Source: Cristatella mucedo (lineage: Eukaryota > Bryozoa > Phylactolaemata > Cristatellidae). From it: 57,500 nucleotides of DNA. The DNA lies in the NCBI GenBank assembly GCA_009760855.2, contig WPIO01000004.1, positions 10,225,001 to 10,282,500 on the forward strand. The letters run 5' to 3'. The notes under the pieces are model-generated. The model searched no databases, had not been told where the DNA came from, and worked only from the letters and a program-made list of their open reading frames with translations. Positions 44,640 to 55,040 of this stretch are shown piece by piece (position 1 is the first letter of the stretch; each line of letters begins with the position of its first letter). Both the position numbers and the translations under genes were made by a program.

Positions 44640-46737
44640 TAATAATAATAATAATAATATTGCACTTGATAAAGCGCCCCCAGAGAACTTAATCTCTTTC
44701 TAGGCGCTTTACATTTGCTGCAAAGTGATACGCAATAGAATAGTAAGTAAAATCATGCTTGAAAAACAAACAAAATGAATAACATGGTTAGGGGTTACAT
44801 GCACTGGGTCAGCATGCAAACGTGGTTAGTGGCAGCATGAACAGTGTCAGCACGCATAAGCACGCCAAGGACGAATCACAGGGACCCACTAAATGCTGTC
44901 CTAAATAGGTATGTTTTTAAGTTTCTTTTAAATGTGGTCAGGTCAGGGGATGTTCTGATGCAGGTCGGGAGGGAGTTCCAGGCTGTGGGAGCATACGAGC
45001 TAAATGCACGGTCTCCAAAGGATTTAAGGTTTGTACGAGGTATTTGTAGACTGTTGGATTCCGAAAAGCGAGTGGTACGATGCTTTGCCTGATGGGGTAG
45101 TATATCTGAAAGATAGGCTGGAGCCATAGAATGAAGAGACCTAAAAGTGAGCGACAAAACCTTGAAGTCAATCCGTTGCTTGACTGGTAACCAGTGCAGG
45201 TCGGCGAGAAGTGGAGTAATGTGGCAACTGCGACGCTCACGACAGACAAGCCTAGCTGCAGAGTTTTGCACCAGCTGCAATCGCCTGATCGCACATGCTG
45301 GTAGGCCAGTAAGCAGTGAGTTGCAGAAGTCGAGACGAGATGTCACGAATGCATGGACCAACTTGGACGTGGTATCCTTATCTAAACAAGCCCTAATTTT
45401 AGCAATGTTATGAAGCTGAAAATAGGCTGATTTGACTGTGGAGCTGATGTGGTCGTCTAACGAGAGGTCGCTTTGGAATATGACACCTAGATTTCGAGCT
45501 GATTTAACTGGAGATATGCTGGCAGAGCCAATTTTGAAAGTCAGCCTTTCCAATTTCTGAATAACACTAGGTTTGCCCATAACTAGTAAGTTAGTTTTAT
45601 CATCGTTTAGTTTTAGAAAATTTGCTGCCATCCATGATCGGATGTCATCAATGCATGCAGCAAGTGAGTTGAGAGAATTTGAGGTGCTCGAAGGCTGGGA
45701 GGGATCAAAGCAAAGGTACAACTGAGTGTCATCCGCATAGAAGTGAAAGCCTAGATTGTGCTTGGCAATCGCATCAGCGAGAGGGAGAGTATAAACGGTG
45801 AAAAGGACCGGACCTAGCACAGAGCCCTGAGGTACTCCATATTTTAGAGGTACTTCAGATGATCTTTGTCCATTCACGTCAACACTCTGGAGTCTCCCAC
45901 TGAGATAGGACCGGAAACACTGCAGAGCAGTGCCAGTGATGCCCAGGCGAGATGAGAGGCGCTCTAGAAGTACTTTGTGATCGATGGTATCAAAAGCTGC
46001 CGAAAGATCGAGCAAAACAAGAAGAGACACTCTACCCATGTCTGCATTCCTAAGCAGGTCGTTGTATACCTGAAGCAATGCTGACTCTGTGGAGTGATTA
46101 GCTCTAAAGCCAGACTGGAACTTACTAGCAAGGTGTGAGGTCTCGATATACGAGTTCAGCTGGTCTGCCACGACCCGTTCCAGTGTCTTTGATAGGAATG
46201 GTAGAAGGGAGACTGGGCGGTAGTTGCTTAAGTTCTCTTGGTCTAATGTAGCTTTCTTGAGAAGTGGCCTGACTACAGCTTTTTTGAAAGGTGCTGGGAC
46301 CTGACCTGAGGCTAATGACATATTAATGATGTTAGTTATGCATGGCAGCAGCAGATCAATGCAACGTAGGAGCAGGACAGTGGGAATAGGGTCCAGTGGA
46401 CTTGTTGTCTTCTTTGATTGAGATACGAGTTTTAGGACTACATCACTAGTGACCTGTTTAAATGCAGACATTGAGGCGCAGCCAGGAACCGAGTAACAGC
46501 ATTCTACTGGGAAGGTTGTCATCGCAGGGATGGATTCCCTGATTTTGTCTACGTTCTGCACAAAGAATCGAGAGAAGCGATCGGCTAGATCATCACAAGG
46601 ATCATCAGGTAAGGAGCTAACCTGGGAACGGTTGAGGAGATGGTTTATTGTCGACATCAGCATTTTTGGATTGTGCATCTGTGATTCAACAATGTTTCTA
46701 TAGAAGCTAGACTTAGCCTTTGCTTGGATCGATTGGT
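44640..46737 (-). mobile_element. young LINE-A, 5'-truncated, open ORF
   Basis: (ATT)n tail, terminal hairpin, 3' UTR and then a continuous minus-strand ORF of about 620 codons. It contains the linker (KAKSSFYRNIVESQMHN), the RT fingers (LLPFLSKTLERVVADQLN), motif A (DLSAAFDTIDH), motif B (GVPQGSVLGPVLF), an intact YADD (45728-45739) and the C-terminal domain. The endonuclease is missing through 5' truncation near 46737, so it cannot insert by itself. Confidence 0.93.
44876..46737 (-). CDS. LINE-A reverse transcriptase ORF (5'-truncated)
   Basis: Encodes the RT and C-terminal part of a LINE-A polyprotein, without its N-terminal endonuclease. The frame stays open into flanking DNA at 46750, so no native start codon is present. 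Catalytic Asp residues lie in motif A and in YADD. The C-terminal domain has the repeated LPTCIRTSPDLTTFKRNLKT-type end found in every LINE-A copy. RNA from this locus, if made, could act only as a template or partial enzyme. Confidence 0.85.
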
Positions 46738-46930
46738 GAATGCTGCCCACTGAAATTTACGCCCTGAACTCTCCCACCTATGAGGTATGACGATGCCTAA
46801 AAGAGACGGTAGGTGCTCAAGAAAGCCTCAACAGTCAATTGTATAAAACTTTGTCGAGAAATCCAGCAGGATTAGCAGAAATACTTCACATGCGTCGACA
46901 TTTCTTAGAAGTTGCTTAACACTCGCAGGA

Positions 46931-47060
46931 GCACAGTGAAGCATTCTAGTCAGCACAGCGGAACATTCTAGTCAGCACAGCGGAACATTCTAGCCAGCAC
47001 AGTAGAACATTCTAGTCAGCACAGTGGAACATTCTAGCCAGCACAGTGGAACATTCTAGG
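46931..47060. repeat. 22-bp minisatellite
   Basis: About six units of CATTCTAGTCAGCACAGYGGAA type in a row, with alternation between CTAGTCAG and CTAGCCAG. Embedded in the old LINE-A relic. Confidence 0.95.
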
Positions 47061-47607
47061 TTTGAGTTTGCATATACATACGAGTTTGGCCGGTCTGCTA
47101 CTTTGTTACAGGCATGGAAATAGGGAGACTGGGCGGCAGTTTCTCGCGTTCTCCGAGTCTAGCGTCGACTACCTTAATGAATGGCTTGACAGCATCCTCT
47201 TTGAAAGATACCGACAACCTAAAGCAATGGAAGAATGCATTACTTTGGCTATTCAGGGGACAAGTGAGTCTGGGCATCTCTTAACGAGAACCGTGGCTAT
47301 GGGTTTAGAGAGCCAGTAATCTCCTTGGCCTGCGAGAGATGCGCTGAGACGAGGGCAGCAGGAACAGGCTGGACGGAGGACACTGAGACAGTTACGGTGC
47401 CAAGATGGAAGACTCCAGGAAAACGCGGACATTTCGCCTCTGATCTTGTTTTTCCTGCTAGTGGAACAATCGTTGAGGTCGCCGAATGGATCGCTAGGCA
47501 AGCTTCCGACTCCGGCGATTTTAAAGAAAAAGTGGCTATTGGTCTGCAAAAGCAATTTAAGATTGTGCGTATCTACGATTCCTCTATTGTCGATGTCCTC
47601 ACACTGA

Positions 47608-47757
47608 GTCTTGGCCCAGGGGTGCGGTGCTCGCTCTTCACGACCGAGGTGGCGGGTTCGAGTCCTGCAGTGGCGATTCTTTACTGCCTTTTGCAAGCGG
47701 TGGTGATAGCCGTTAAGGCCCTTCTGCCGCTATGTAAATGAGGCTGTTGAGAATCAG
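47608..47757 (+). mobile_element. SINE-2 within LINE-A relic
   Basis: Head diverged, B box GGGTTCGAGTCC, body GGTGATAGCCGTTAAGGCCC and end ATGAGGCTGTTGAGAATCAG. Confidence 0.8.
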
Positions 47758-48074
47758 TTCTTATGCAAGCTAGACGTTGCCTTAGTGTAATGAATCGGTA
47801 AGACCTACATATGATCCTCGTATGCTGGTCAATGGACAGTCAGTCCTGATATATTGTACGGTTTGTCAAGTTTGTGCTCAGTTTTTAGGTTTCTGAAAAA
47901 GAATCATTTAAACAGCTGTTTACTTCAATTTTCATAAACACCGGTTAACAGCTGTTTTTACTTTTTGTTTTCATTTTTTAACTTGTACTGTATTTAATTG
48001 TACAGTGAACAGCTTATTTTTGTGATGAACACCGTTGCATTACATATATTTCGTGATAAGTTCTTAATCAGTAC

Positions 48075-49860
48075 ATTTTCACTTTAAGAAATGTTTCAAG
48101 AATACAAGTGCATTAAGCGCCTTGCCTGAGAGACGCGATCTCAATTTTGTACAGAAATTCACACAGACCGAAGAAAAAATATTTCAGAATCTGTTGATGT
48201 TGGTTTAGTCGATAGAATTGCGTTGTATAATTTCTGAAGATTTTCAGTGCGCTGGCGAGAGTTCCTGAAGACCATGAATTCGGACTTGAACCATTTGAAA
48301 GTGTCTTACCCTCCGACTGCAATTGATGATACATCTTTTTGAAGCAATACATTCAATTCATCTTGAAGAGATAAGTTAACACTTTCATCATAATTTGACG
48401 ACTGTTTGATGTCAACTTCTACATCGTTGACTCCAAATAGACGAGACACTATATTTCCTGCAAATGTTAACGTAGTTAGTGACGGGGCAGCCGATGGCTC
48501 TTTGAGACTTCGCAAGAGGTTCACGATATCCTTATTAAATCGCTCTTCAAAGCAACACTTCAAATTTACCGTCAGCTTGGTAATCATTTCTGTATTCAGT
48601 TTAGAAAGCTTCTTGAACATGAATTCTAAAATTGTGTCATCACTCATCAACGTCTCGTCTTCACGACTTAGATTCTCAGCAGCAAGTTTTACATTTTCTA
48701 TTGGTTTCAGATGAGTCTCTAGAAGTAAAAATCCAATGTCTCAATTATTTTCGGTGTCTTTGACTTGGTTGGTGAGTTTCGAAGATGGCGACTTCTGTCT
48801 TTACATGAGGCTCCAACATTAATGGGGTGGAGTTTCAAGGCATCTTTACGTCAAGATGCAGTTCAATCTCGCATCTAAACTCAATTTTTCTTTGGATTGA
48901 AGGCATTATTTTGAACGGTTGATTTTTGGATGAATTTGGCAAGCTTGCTTGATTTCATGAGCTGATCGGGGTAATCGATGTCTCTTTCTAATGTAACATC
49001 GCTGATCACTTACAAGTCTGTACCCCCTTCAAAATTCTCAATTTCATCAATATTGCCACTATCCAGGTTTAAATCGTATATCTCAGTACTCTTTCTGTAC
49101 AATGTGGCACATACTCCAAGGTGCAGAACGTGGTTTAAGCAGAACTGTCCAATGACATCGATGTGGATAATGCATTTTTTATTTACTGCAGCGCCGTCCT
49201 GAATAGATCCCATCAAATTCCTCTCCGTTGTTATTCCAAAAAAGCTCAAATGCTGTTTCATTGATACCATCATATCGAGAGCAGTGCACGAACCAAATAT
49301 GTGAACAAGACCAGACTTTATTGTTGTTTTATCGCCACTATCATTAATGTCGACTCCGAAGAATGGTCGTCCTCTTATGGTTGTGTATTCATCCACAATC
49401 ATGCTAAACTTTACTCCTCTCGAGTTTTTTTTATGTAAGTATTTTATTTCTATTTCTTCACAATCATCATGCACCAGCTTTATCACACTGCTTTCGTTCG
49501 CTGGAGGTTGGAATCCGTCCCCTGAGATTGATTGCTGTATATACTTGTTTCTAGTGATAGTTCTAATCGATACTCCATCAATTGTCAAATCGGAACTACC
49601 TCCTTCAGACTCTTTCGCCCCAGGAAATCGGCAATTGTTTTGTCCTCTTATTGTTCCTGGGGTCTTCCTTGGATGCACACCCTCCAGCAGGTTAATCAAA
49701 ATCAATTCTCCGTATTTTCAGATGATTCTTTAACCTTGTCTTCACGTTACCAGAAAATTTGATGATTTTATTGCATCTTTCATATTGACCTTCTCGCTCT
49801 TCTGAAATTATATTCTTTCGTTATGCGGCGTACTCTCTTCAGCTGAAGACATGACTGAAA
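48075..49860 (-). pseudogene. hAT transposase relic (second family)
   Basis: Minus-strand frames join into a hAT-type transposase distinct from the one at 3086-4886. First catalytic Asp in KFSMIVDEYTTIRG; second in GSIQDGAAVNKK; the following C..H in FCLNHVLHLGV. Further on, a helical block (LLRSLKEPSAAPSL), then, after a frameshift near 48170, the dimerisation motif NFCTKLRSRLSGKALNALVF. Breaks occur near 48306, 48660-49010 and 49705. No BED finger or terminal inverted repeats could be located with confidence. Long decayed. Confidence 0.8.
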
Positions 49861-51235
49861 AGAGCATCAATATCTGTTGATGCCACAAGATATATTTAAT
49901 TACATTCGTCCCTCGCCACTTCTCGCTTCGGCTTTCGCAGCTTCACTCTATCGAGGATTTTTTTTTAATATATTCATCAAAAAGTTGTGGTACAGTGCTG
50001 GCTTGGTTGTCTGAGTTATTTTTACACCTAGGTATTACATTTGAATTTAAAATTACTGTACGTATTGACTATAGACCTATGTATTCGAGCACCCCCGAAA
50101 ATCCTTTCATGCCAGGTGCGGCAGCTTGACCACTCCTTGTGTGTGGGCAAGAACTTTTTTCCAAAAAACGAGCTGCGGTGAAACCAAGCCAGTCAGAGCG
50201 CGCTTTCACTGATTGGCTATGCTATGCTCTTCCTATTCTGGCCTATTCTGGCCACTGATTGGCTCAGCCTCGAGCACGTTCGTTTCTCTCATACAGGCTT
50301 CTATATCGCTACGCATCGGAAGCAGCTTTGCTCTTGTAAGTGTTTGCAATTTCTGAGAACTTTAATCTAAGCCCCAAGTTAGTAGTTGTATGTAAAAACT
50401 CGGTGTGTACGCGTGTGTGTAATTAAGCGTACAATAATAATACTATGATATTTGTAACGTTCAATATGCCTTATTTTCTCTTATTTTTTAATATATTGGG
50501 TAATATGAGTGAAATGGTGACTAAATGTGTTTTATTTTATGTCCAGAGGGCTCTAGTAGTGTAAAAAACCTTATTTAGAGGGCCGTGAACAGGTTTTCTA
50601 TGCTTTAACAACAAAAATATTTGATTTATATATAAAGAATCCCGCTTTATGGAAATGCACTTAGCACTGTAACTTTAGTTTGTGGCCAATTTGACAAAAT
50701 CATCATAACAAACCACTAGCACTATCAAAACATTTTTTTAAATTTGTTTTCCCTTACTTATCTCATACCCATAATGAACACTTGAGAATCAGTTGTAGTA
50801 CTTTTTGTTTAAAAACTTCCGTTAGAAACAGTATAACATTTAGAAAAAAGAGCTGTTTACTGCTTTTTGATTTTGGGCAAAAAGGCGGTTTTACTGCTAC
50901 TGTTAAACAGCCACCAGAAATCCTATTAGTATTCCTATTTAATTCAACGATAGCATTAAACCATTGGCTAGCTGTCCGTGGACTTACATTTTGCTTAGTG
51001 ACAGGAGCACTCATCCGGAACACCGGAAAGCGCCGTGTTATTGTATTCCATCAGTGAGGGCAGGTTAGATGTTGTATTGAGCGGAAGCGAATCAGCGAGG
51101 AAGATGATACGATTCGCGAATCGTGCAGTATAAAAGTTTCCCTTGGGTTTGGCGATTCATTGACGATTTTTTATGCTAAGAGGGATACAAGCTGCAGGGA
51201 GAAAGAGATCCATATGCGGTCAGATTTGCAGAGTT
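49861..51235. other. unassigned; CCAAT-rich patch at 50195-50340
   Basis: Two copies of CACTGATTGGCT lie about 60 bp apart (near 50206 and 50264), followed by a possible splice donor CTCTTGTAAGTG at about 50335. This could be a small promoter with a first exon, but no coding exon follows. The rest is AT-rich and unrecognised. Confidence 0.3.
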
Positions 51236-51875
51236 CGGTAATAGCAAATTGCAGCTGGTGCAAAACTCCACAGCCAGGCTTGTCTGTCGTGAGCGTCGCA
51301 GTTGCCACATTACTCCACTTCTCGCCAACCTGCACTGGCTACCAGTCAAGCAATGGATTGACTTCAAGGTTTTGTCGCTCACTTTTAGGTCCCTTCATTC
51401 TATGGCTCCAGCCTATCTGTCAGATATACTACCCCATCAGGCCAAGCATCGTACCGCCCGCTTTTCGGCGCTTAATACGGCGCATCTTAAGGAGTTTTTT
51501 TGTAAATTGAAAGCAATCTCAACGACTTTGAACACGGATAGAGCGAACGGGAGCATGCTTGTCAAGAGCACTCCTGAGTGTCATGTTCATCGCATCAGTG
51601 AGGGTATCGAGGCTGCCGGTCGAGTCTGAATGCAGATCAAGAAGGCCTGCATCACAAACAGATTTCAAAAACTTAAGCACGTGAAGGACGAATCACAGGG
51701 ACCCACTAAATGCTGTCCTAAATAGGTGTGTTTTTAGGTTCCTTTTAAATGTGGTCAGGTCAGGGGATGTTCTGACGCAGGTCGGGAGGGAGTTCCAGAC
51801 TTTGGGAGCATATAAACTAAATGCACGGTCTCCAAAGGATTTAAGGTTTGTATGAGGTATTTCTAGACTGTTGGA

Positions 51876-54003
51876 GGCTGGAACGTCGTTTCAAGAAATC
51901 GGGGTCTGAGGCAGACCTAGTCAATTTTAAAGACTTCCTTCGAGTTTACACCCGAAAGCTTAAAAAAGCCAGGGCTTCTTTTTTCATTAGAAAACTGAAT
52001 TCCTGTCAGTCGGACACTAAACAAATTTATAAGACAGTAAACTATTTACTGGCCAATGCTGCCAGGTCTGACTCCCCAGATATTAAGGGCTCAGCCGAAA
52101 AGTTTTCAGCCTTTTTTACTGAAAAAATTGTGCAAATTCGTGCGTCCATTAAGCCCCCTCCGACCAAAGCAATCGCCGTTCCTCAACCTGTGACCTTTCT
52201 TATAAGGTTCTCTGATGTTTCTGCCTGTGATGTGGCTGCCTTAATAAGGTCTAGCAAAAAGAGCTCGTCTCCTGAAGACCCTATACCTTCATCTCTGTGG
52301 TCTTCACTTGCAGACCAACTTAGCCCTGTCATAACCGAGATTTTTAATGCTTCTTTGGGAAAAGGGGTCGTCCCTAAGTCCTTCAAATCGGCAATCGTTA
52401 GACCTATTCTTAAAAAGCCTGGATTAGACACAGAGGTCCTAGCAAACTATCGTCCAGCTTCCCTTCTTCCGTTCTTATCAAAGATTCTTGAAAAAATTGT
52501 TGCTAAGCAGCTAGTTGAACATATTGAAAATAATGGAATGTCAGAAACATTTCAATCAGGTTTCAAGAGGCAGCACTCTACTGAAACTGCTCTCCTCCGT
52601 GTTAACAATGACATTCTATATGGCAACGACGACGGGAATGTCACTGCCTTAGCTCTACTAGATCTGTCTGCTGCATCCGACACCATTGATCACAAAGTTC
52701 TGCTTGAACGATTGAGAACAACGATCGGTCTGGCAGACGAAGCACTGGCGTGGTTTAAATCCTACTTGTCTGATCGTGTTCAATCCGTGTCGTGTGGGGG
52801 TCAGGTCTCAGACATGAGAAGGGTCACCTGCGGAGTCCCTCAAGGGTCTGTACTTGGTCCCTTGCTGTTCTCCATACGCATATATATATATTATTACGTT
52901 ATACGCAACCTCTGGGAAAAGTAATTAAGGCCCATGGAATAGGATATCACTTCTATGCTGACGATACTCGGTTGTATTTGTCATTTAAACCGTCGGAATC
53001 TGCTGCAGCAACTGAGAAACTGAATGCTTGCCTTGCCGATATTCGATCCTGGATGTCGGAAAACTTCCTGAAATTAAATGACGATAAAACCGAACTGCTT
53101 CTCATAGGACACCCTGAGCGTGTGGCTGGATTAAAAGGCTTTGCTGTTCTAATAGGTGATGCTATTGTGCGACCTTCACCACGTGCTCGTAATCTAGGTG
53201 TCGTGTTCGACAGCTGCCTCAATTTCAAAAGCTTTATTCAGCAGACTGCCTCTACAGCTATCCTATCTCCCTATCCAAGATTAGAAGCTGTCTTCCACAG
53301 TGGCTTGTAAAAAATTTAACTAGCTCTTTAGTTCTGTCTCGGCTTGATTATTGTAATTCCCTTTTGGCTGGGCTACCAAAGAAAGCTATTATGCCACTAC
53401 AGCGGACTATGAATATGGCTGCAAGGCTGGTCTTCAAGTCCCAGCGGTTTGAGCACGTGTCACCTTTGCTGGAAGAGCTAGGATGGTTGCCGGTTCAGCA
53501 AAGTATACAGAGCAAAGTTCTTATGCTGACCCACAAGGCCCGCCACGGCTTGGCTTCTTCATACCTAGCTGAACTGCTGCATCAGTTTCAGCCTGTTCGC
53601 GCCCTCAGGTCCCGTGTGGACAATAAATTAGCTGTCCCATTCCTCCGCTTAAAGACAGTTGGCGACAGAAGCTTTAGCTCTGCAGGTCCTAGACTGTGGA
53701 ACTCGCTTCCACAATTCTTGCGCAACGACATCTACTCGCCAACTGCCGACTATGGCACATCTTTTTCAGCGGTCCTGAACTGCTCCTTCTATGCTACTCA
53801 CTACCTCAACTGCTCTCCTAACTCTGCTGTGCTTCCCACTTTCTCTTTGTTGCGTGAGACGAAGTCTGTTGGCTACCGAATGCGTACCGAAAGCCGCTTA
53901 GGCTGTGAGTGCGCTATACAAAACTCTCCTGTGTAACACCCACATGGTCTTTATGACTTTGTGGAGTTACTGACGGAGATACATTACATTACATTACATT
54001 GCA
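51876..54003 (+). mobile_element. LINE-B, linker to 3' end
   Basis: Encodes the linker (RLERRFKKSGSEADLVNFKD), RT fingers ([17 protein letters not shown]), motif A (DLSAASDTIDH; the usual Phe is Ser), motif B (CGVPQGSVLGPLLF), YADD (52954-52965) and the C-terminal domain, ending in (ACATT)n. The frame is broken at 52874-52907 by an AT-rich insertion of about two dozen bases between two copies of ATACGCA, and again near 53260-53340. It is the most complete LINE-B in the window but is not functional. Confidence 0.88.
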
Positions 54004-54153
54004 TTATGCGTGCTGACACTGTGCATGCTGCCACTAACCACACTTGCATGCTGACCATGTGCATGTCACCCCTAACCATGTTATTCATTTTGTTTGTTTT
54101 TTCAAGCATGATTTTACTTACCATTCAATTGCATTTCCCTTTTCAGCAAATGT

Positions 54154-54193
54154 AAAGCGCCTAGAAAGAGATTAAGTTCTCTGAGGGCGCTTT
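54154..54193 (+). other. LINE-A 3'-terminal hairpin (representative)
   Basis: AAAGCGCC pairs with GGCGCTTT and AGAGA with TCTCT around a TTAAGT loop. The same structure ends every LINE-A and SINE-1 in the window. In the related eel UnaL2/UnaSINE pair such a 3' stem-loop is the known recognition site for reverse transcriptase; that role is inferred here. Confidence 0.8.
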
Positions 54194-54226
54194 ATCAAGT
54201 ACATTATTATTATTATTATTATTATT

Positions 54227-54765
54227 AGGAGGAGGCGTTGACAGCACGCGATAGTGGGAAGATATCTGATCGAGAGTATGACCTTTGATGGGAGCGAGGC
54301 CATGCACACGAACCAATAGTAAAATTGAATCAGCCTCTCAGAGCGAAATCTGCGCCCATACTGGTGAGATGGATTATAATCCATCTCATAATTCAGCATT
54401 CATGTCAATAATTATCTATATAAATGCTAAAATCATCAACTACTTGGCAGGGACGATTTTCCGGAGGCAGAAAATTAATAAGAAGAGCAAGTTAACTCAC
54501 CTATACCAGCAGTACGCACGATCGGATGTCCCACGACGAGGATTCCGGTCTGCTGATTTCTAAGCTGACGTCATTCAGTGCTTCGATTCGTCCCTGCCTT
54601 CCAGCACTTCAGAGTCGCTCAGCTTTCTTGCAGCTTACAGTTTATACATATTCGCCCCGGGTCTTAGCCGAAGTGTTAGGTTCACGTGCTAAATGGTCCA
54701 GGTTGTGGTTAGAGTCCTGAAGCGGGTAATTCAATATTCGAGTCCTGCAGCAGACAATTCATACT
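54227..54765. other. unassigned stretch
   Basis: A short patch at 54240-54310 recalls LINE-A endonuclease coding sequence (GATCGAGAGTATGACCTTTG, GGCCATGCACACG). The rest is unrecognised. Confidence 0.35.
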
Positions 54766-54935
54766 GGTCCGTGATAGCTCAGGAGGTAAGGTGGTCGCTC
54801 CTCACTGACCTAAATCATGGGTTCGAATCCCGCATGCGGACGATCTGTTATTGCAAACTGAAAGTGGTGGTGGTAGCCCTCAAGGCTCTTCTACTGCTCT
54901 ACAAATAAAGCTGTAAAATTAGCTAATATTTTATA
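54766..54935 (+). mobile_element. SINE-2 with unusually tRNA-like head
   Basis: GGTCCGTGATAGCTCAGGAGG and GGGTTCGAATCCC give near-consensus A and B boxes, and the ends GTCCGTG/TGCGGAC can pair as an acceptor stem. The SINE-2 body follows (GGTGGTAGCCCTCAAGGCTC, AATAAAGCTGTAAAATTAGC). A second body-only scrap lies at 54950-55040. Confidence 0.8.
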
Positions 54936-55040
54936 TATTTTTGTTATTGCCCAGTGCCAGCGAGAAGGACAGCTACTACGGCTCTTCTGCCCGCTATTTA
55001 AAAGAAGCTGCTGAAAAAGCTTAATTTTTTATTCTTTATT

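Larger units (their letters stand above)
44335..47885 (-). mobile_element. old LINE-A relic hosting younger insertions
   Basis: Diverged LINE-A sequence at 44335-44600 (C-terminal/RT region) continues, in LINE order, at 46738-47885 (RT and linker). It is split by a younger LINE-A at 44640-46737. The right part also carries a 22-bp minisatellite and a SINE-2. Confidence 0.75.
51236..54226 (+). mobile_element. LINE-A split by LINE-B, with internal inversion
   Basis: LINE-A pieces: 51236-51467 (plus), 51674-51875 (minus, inverted) and 54004-54226 (plus, hairpin and ATT tail). LINE-B pieces: 51468-51673 (minus, inverted) and 51876-54003 (plus). Flipping about 51468-51875 restores both elements and shows LINE-B inserted in the LINE-A 3' region, with TTA present at both junctions. 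Confidence 0.85.

Noticed and set aside
46931-47060. CRISPR-like regular repeats
   Set aside because: The 22-bp units are head-to-tail with no unique spacers, in animal intergenic DNA: a minisatellite.
54766-54845. Functional tRNA gene
   Set aside because: A and B boxes and an acceptor-like pairing are present, but the anticodon arm does not fold well and the sequence continues into a SINE-2 body, so it is a SINE head.
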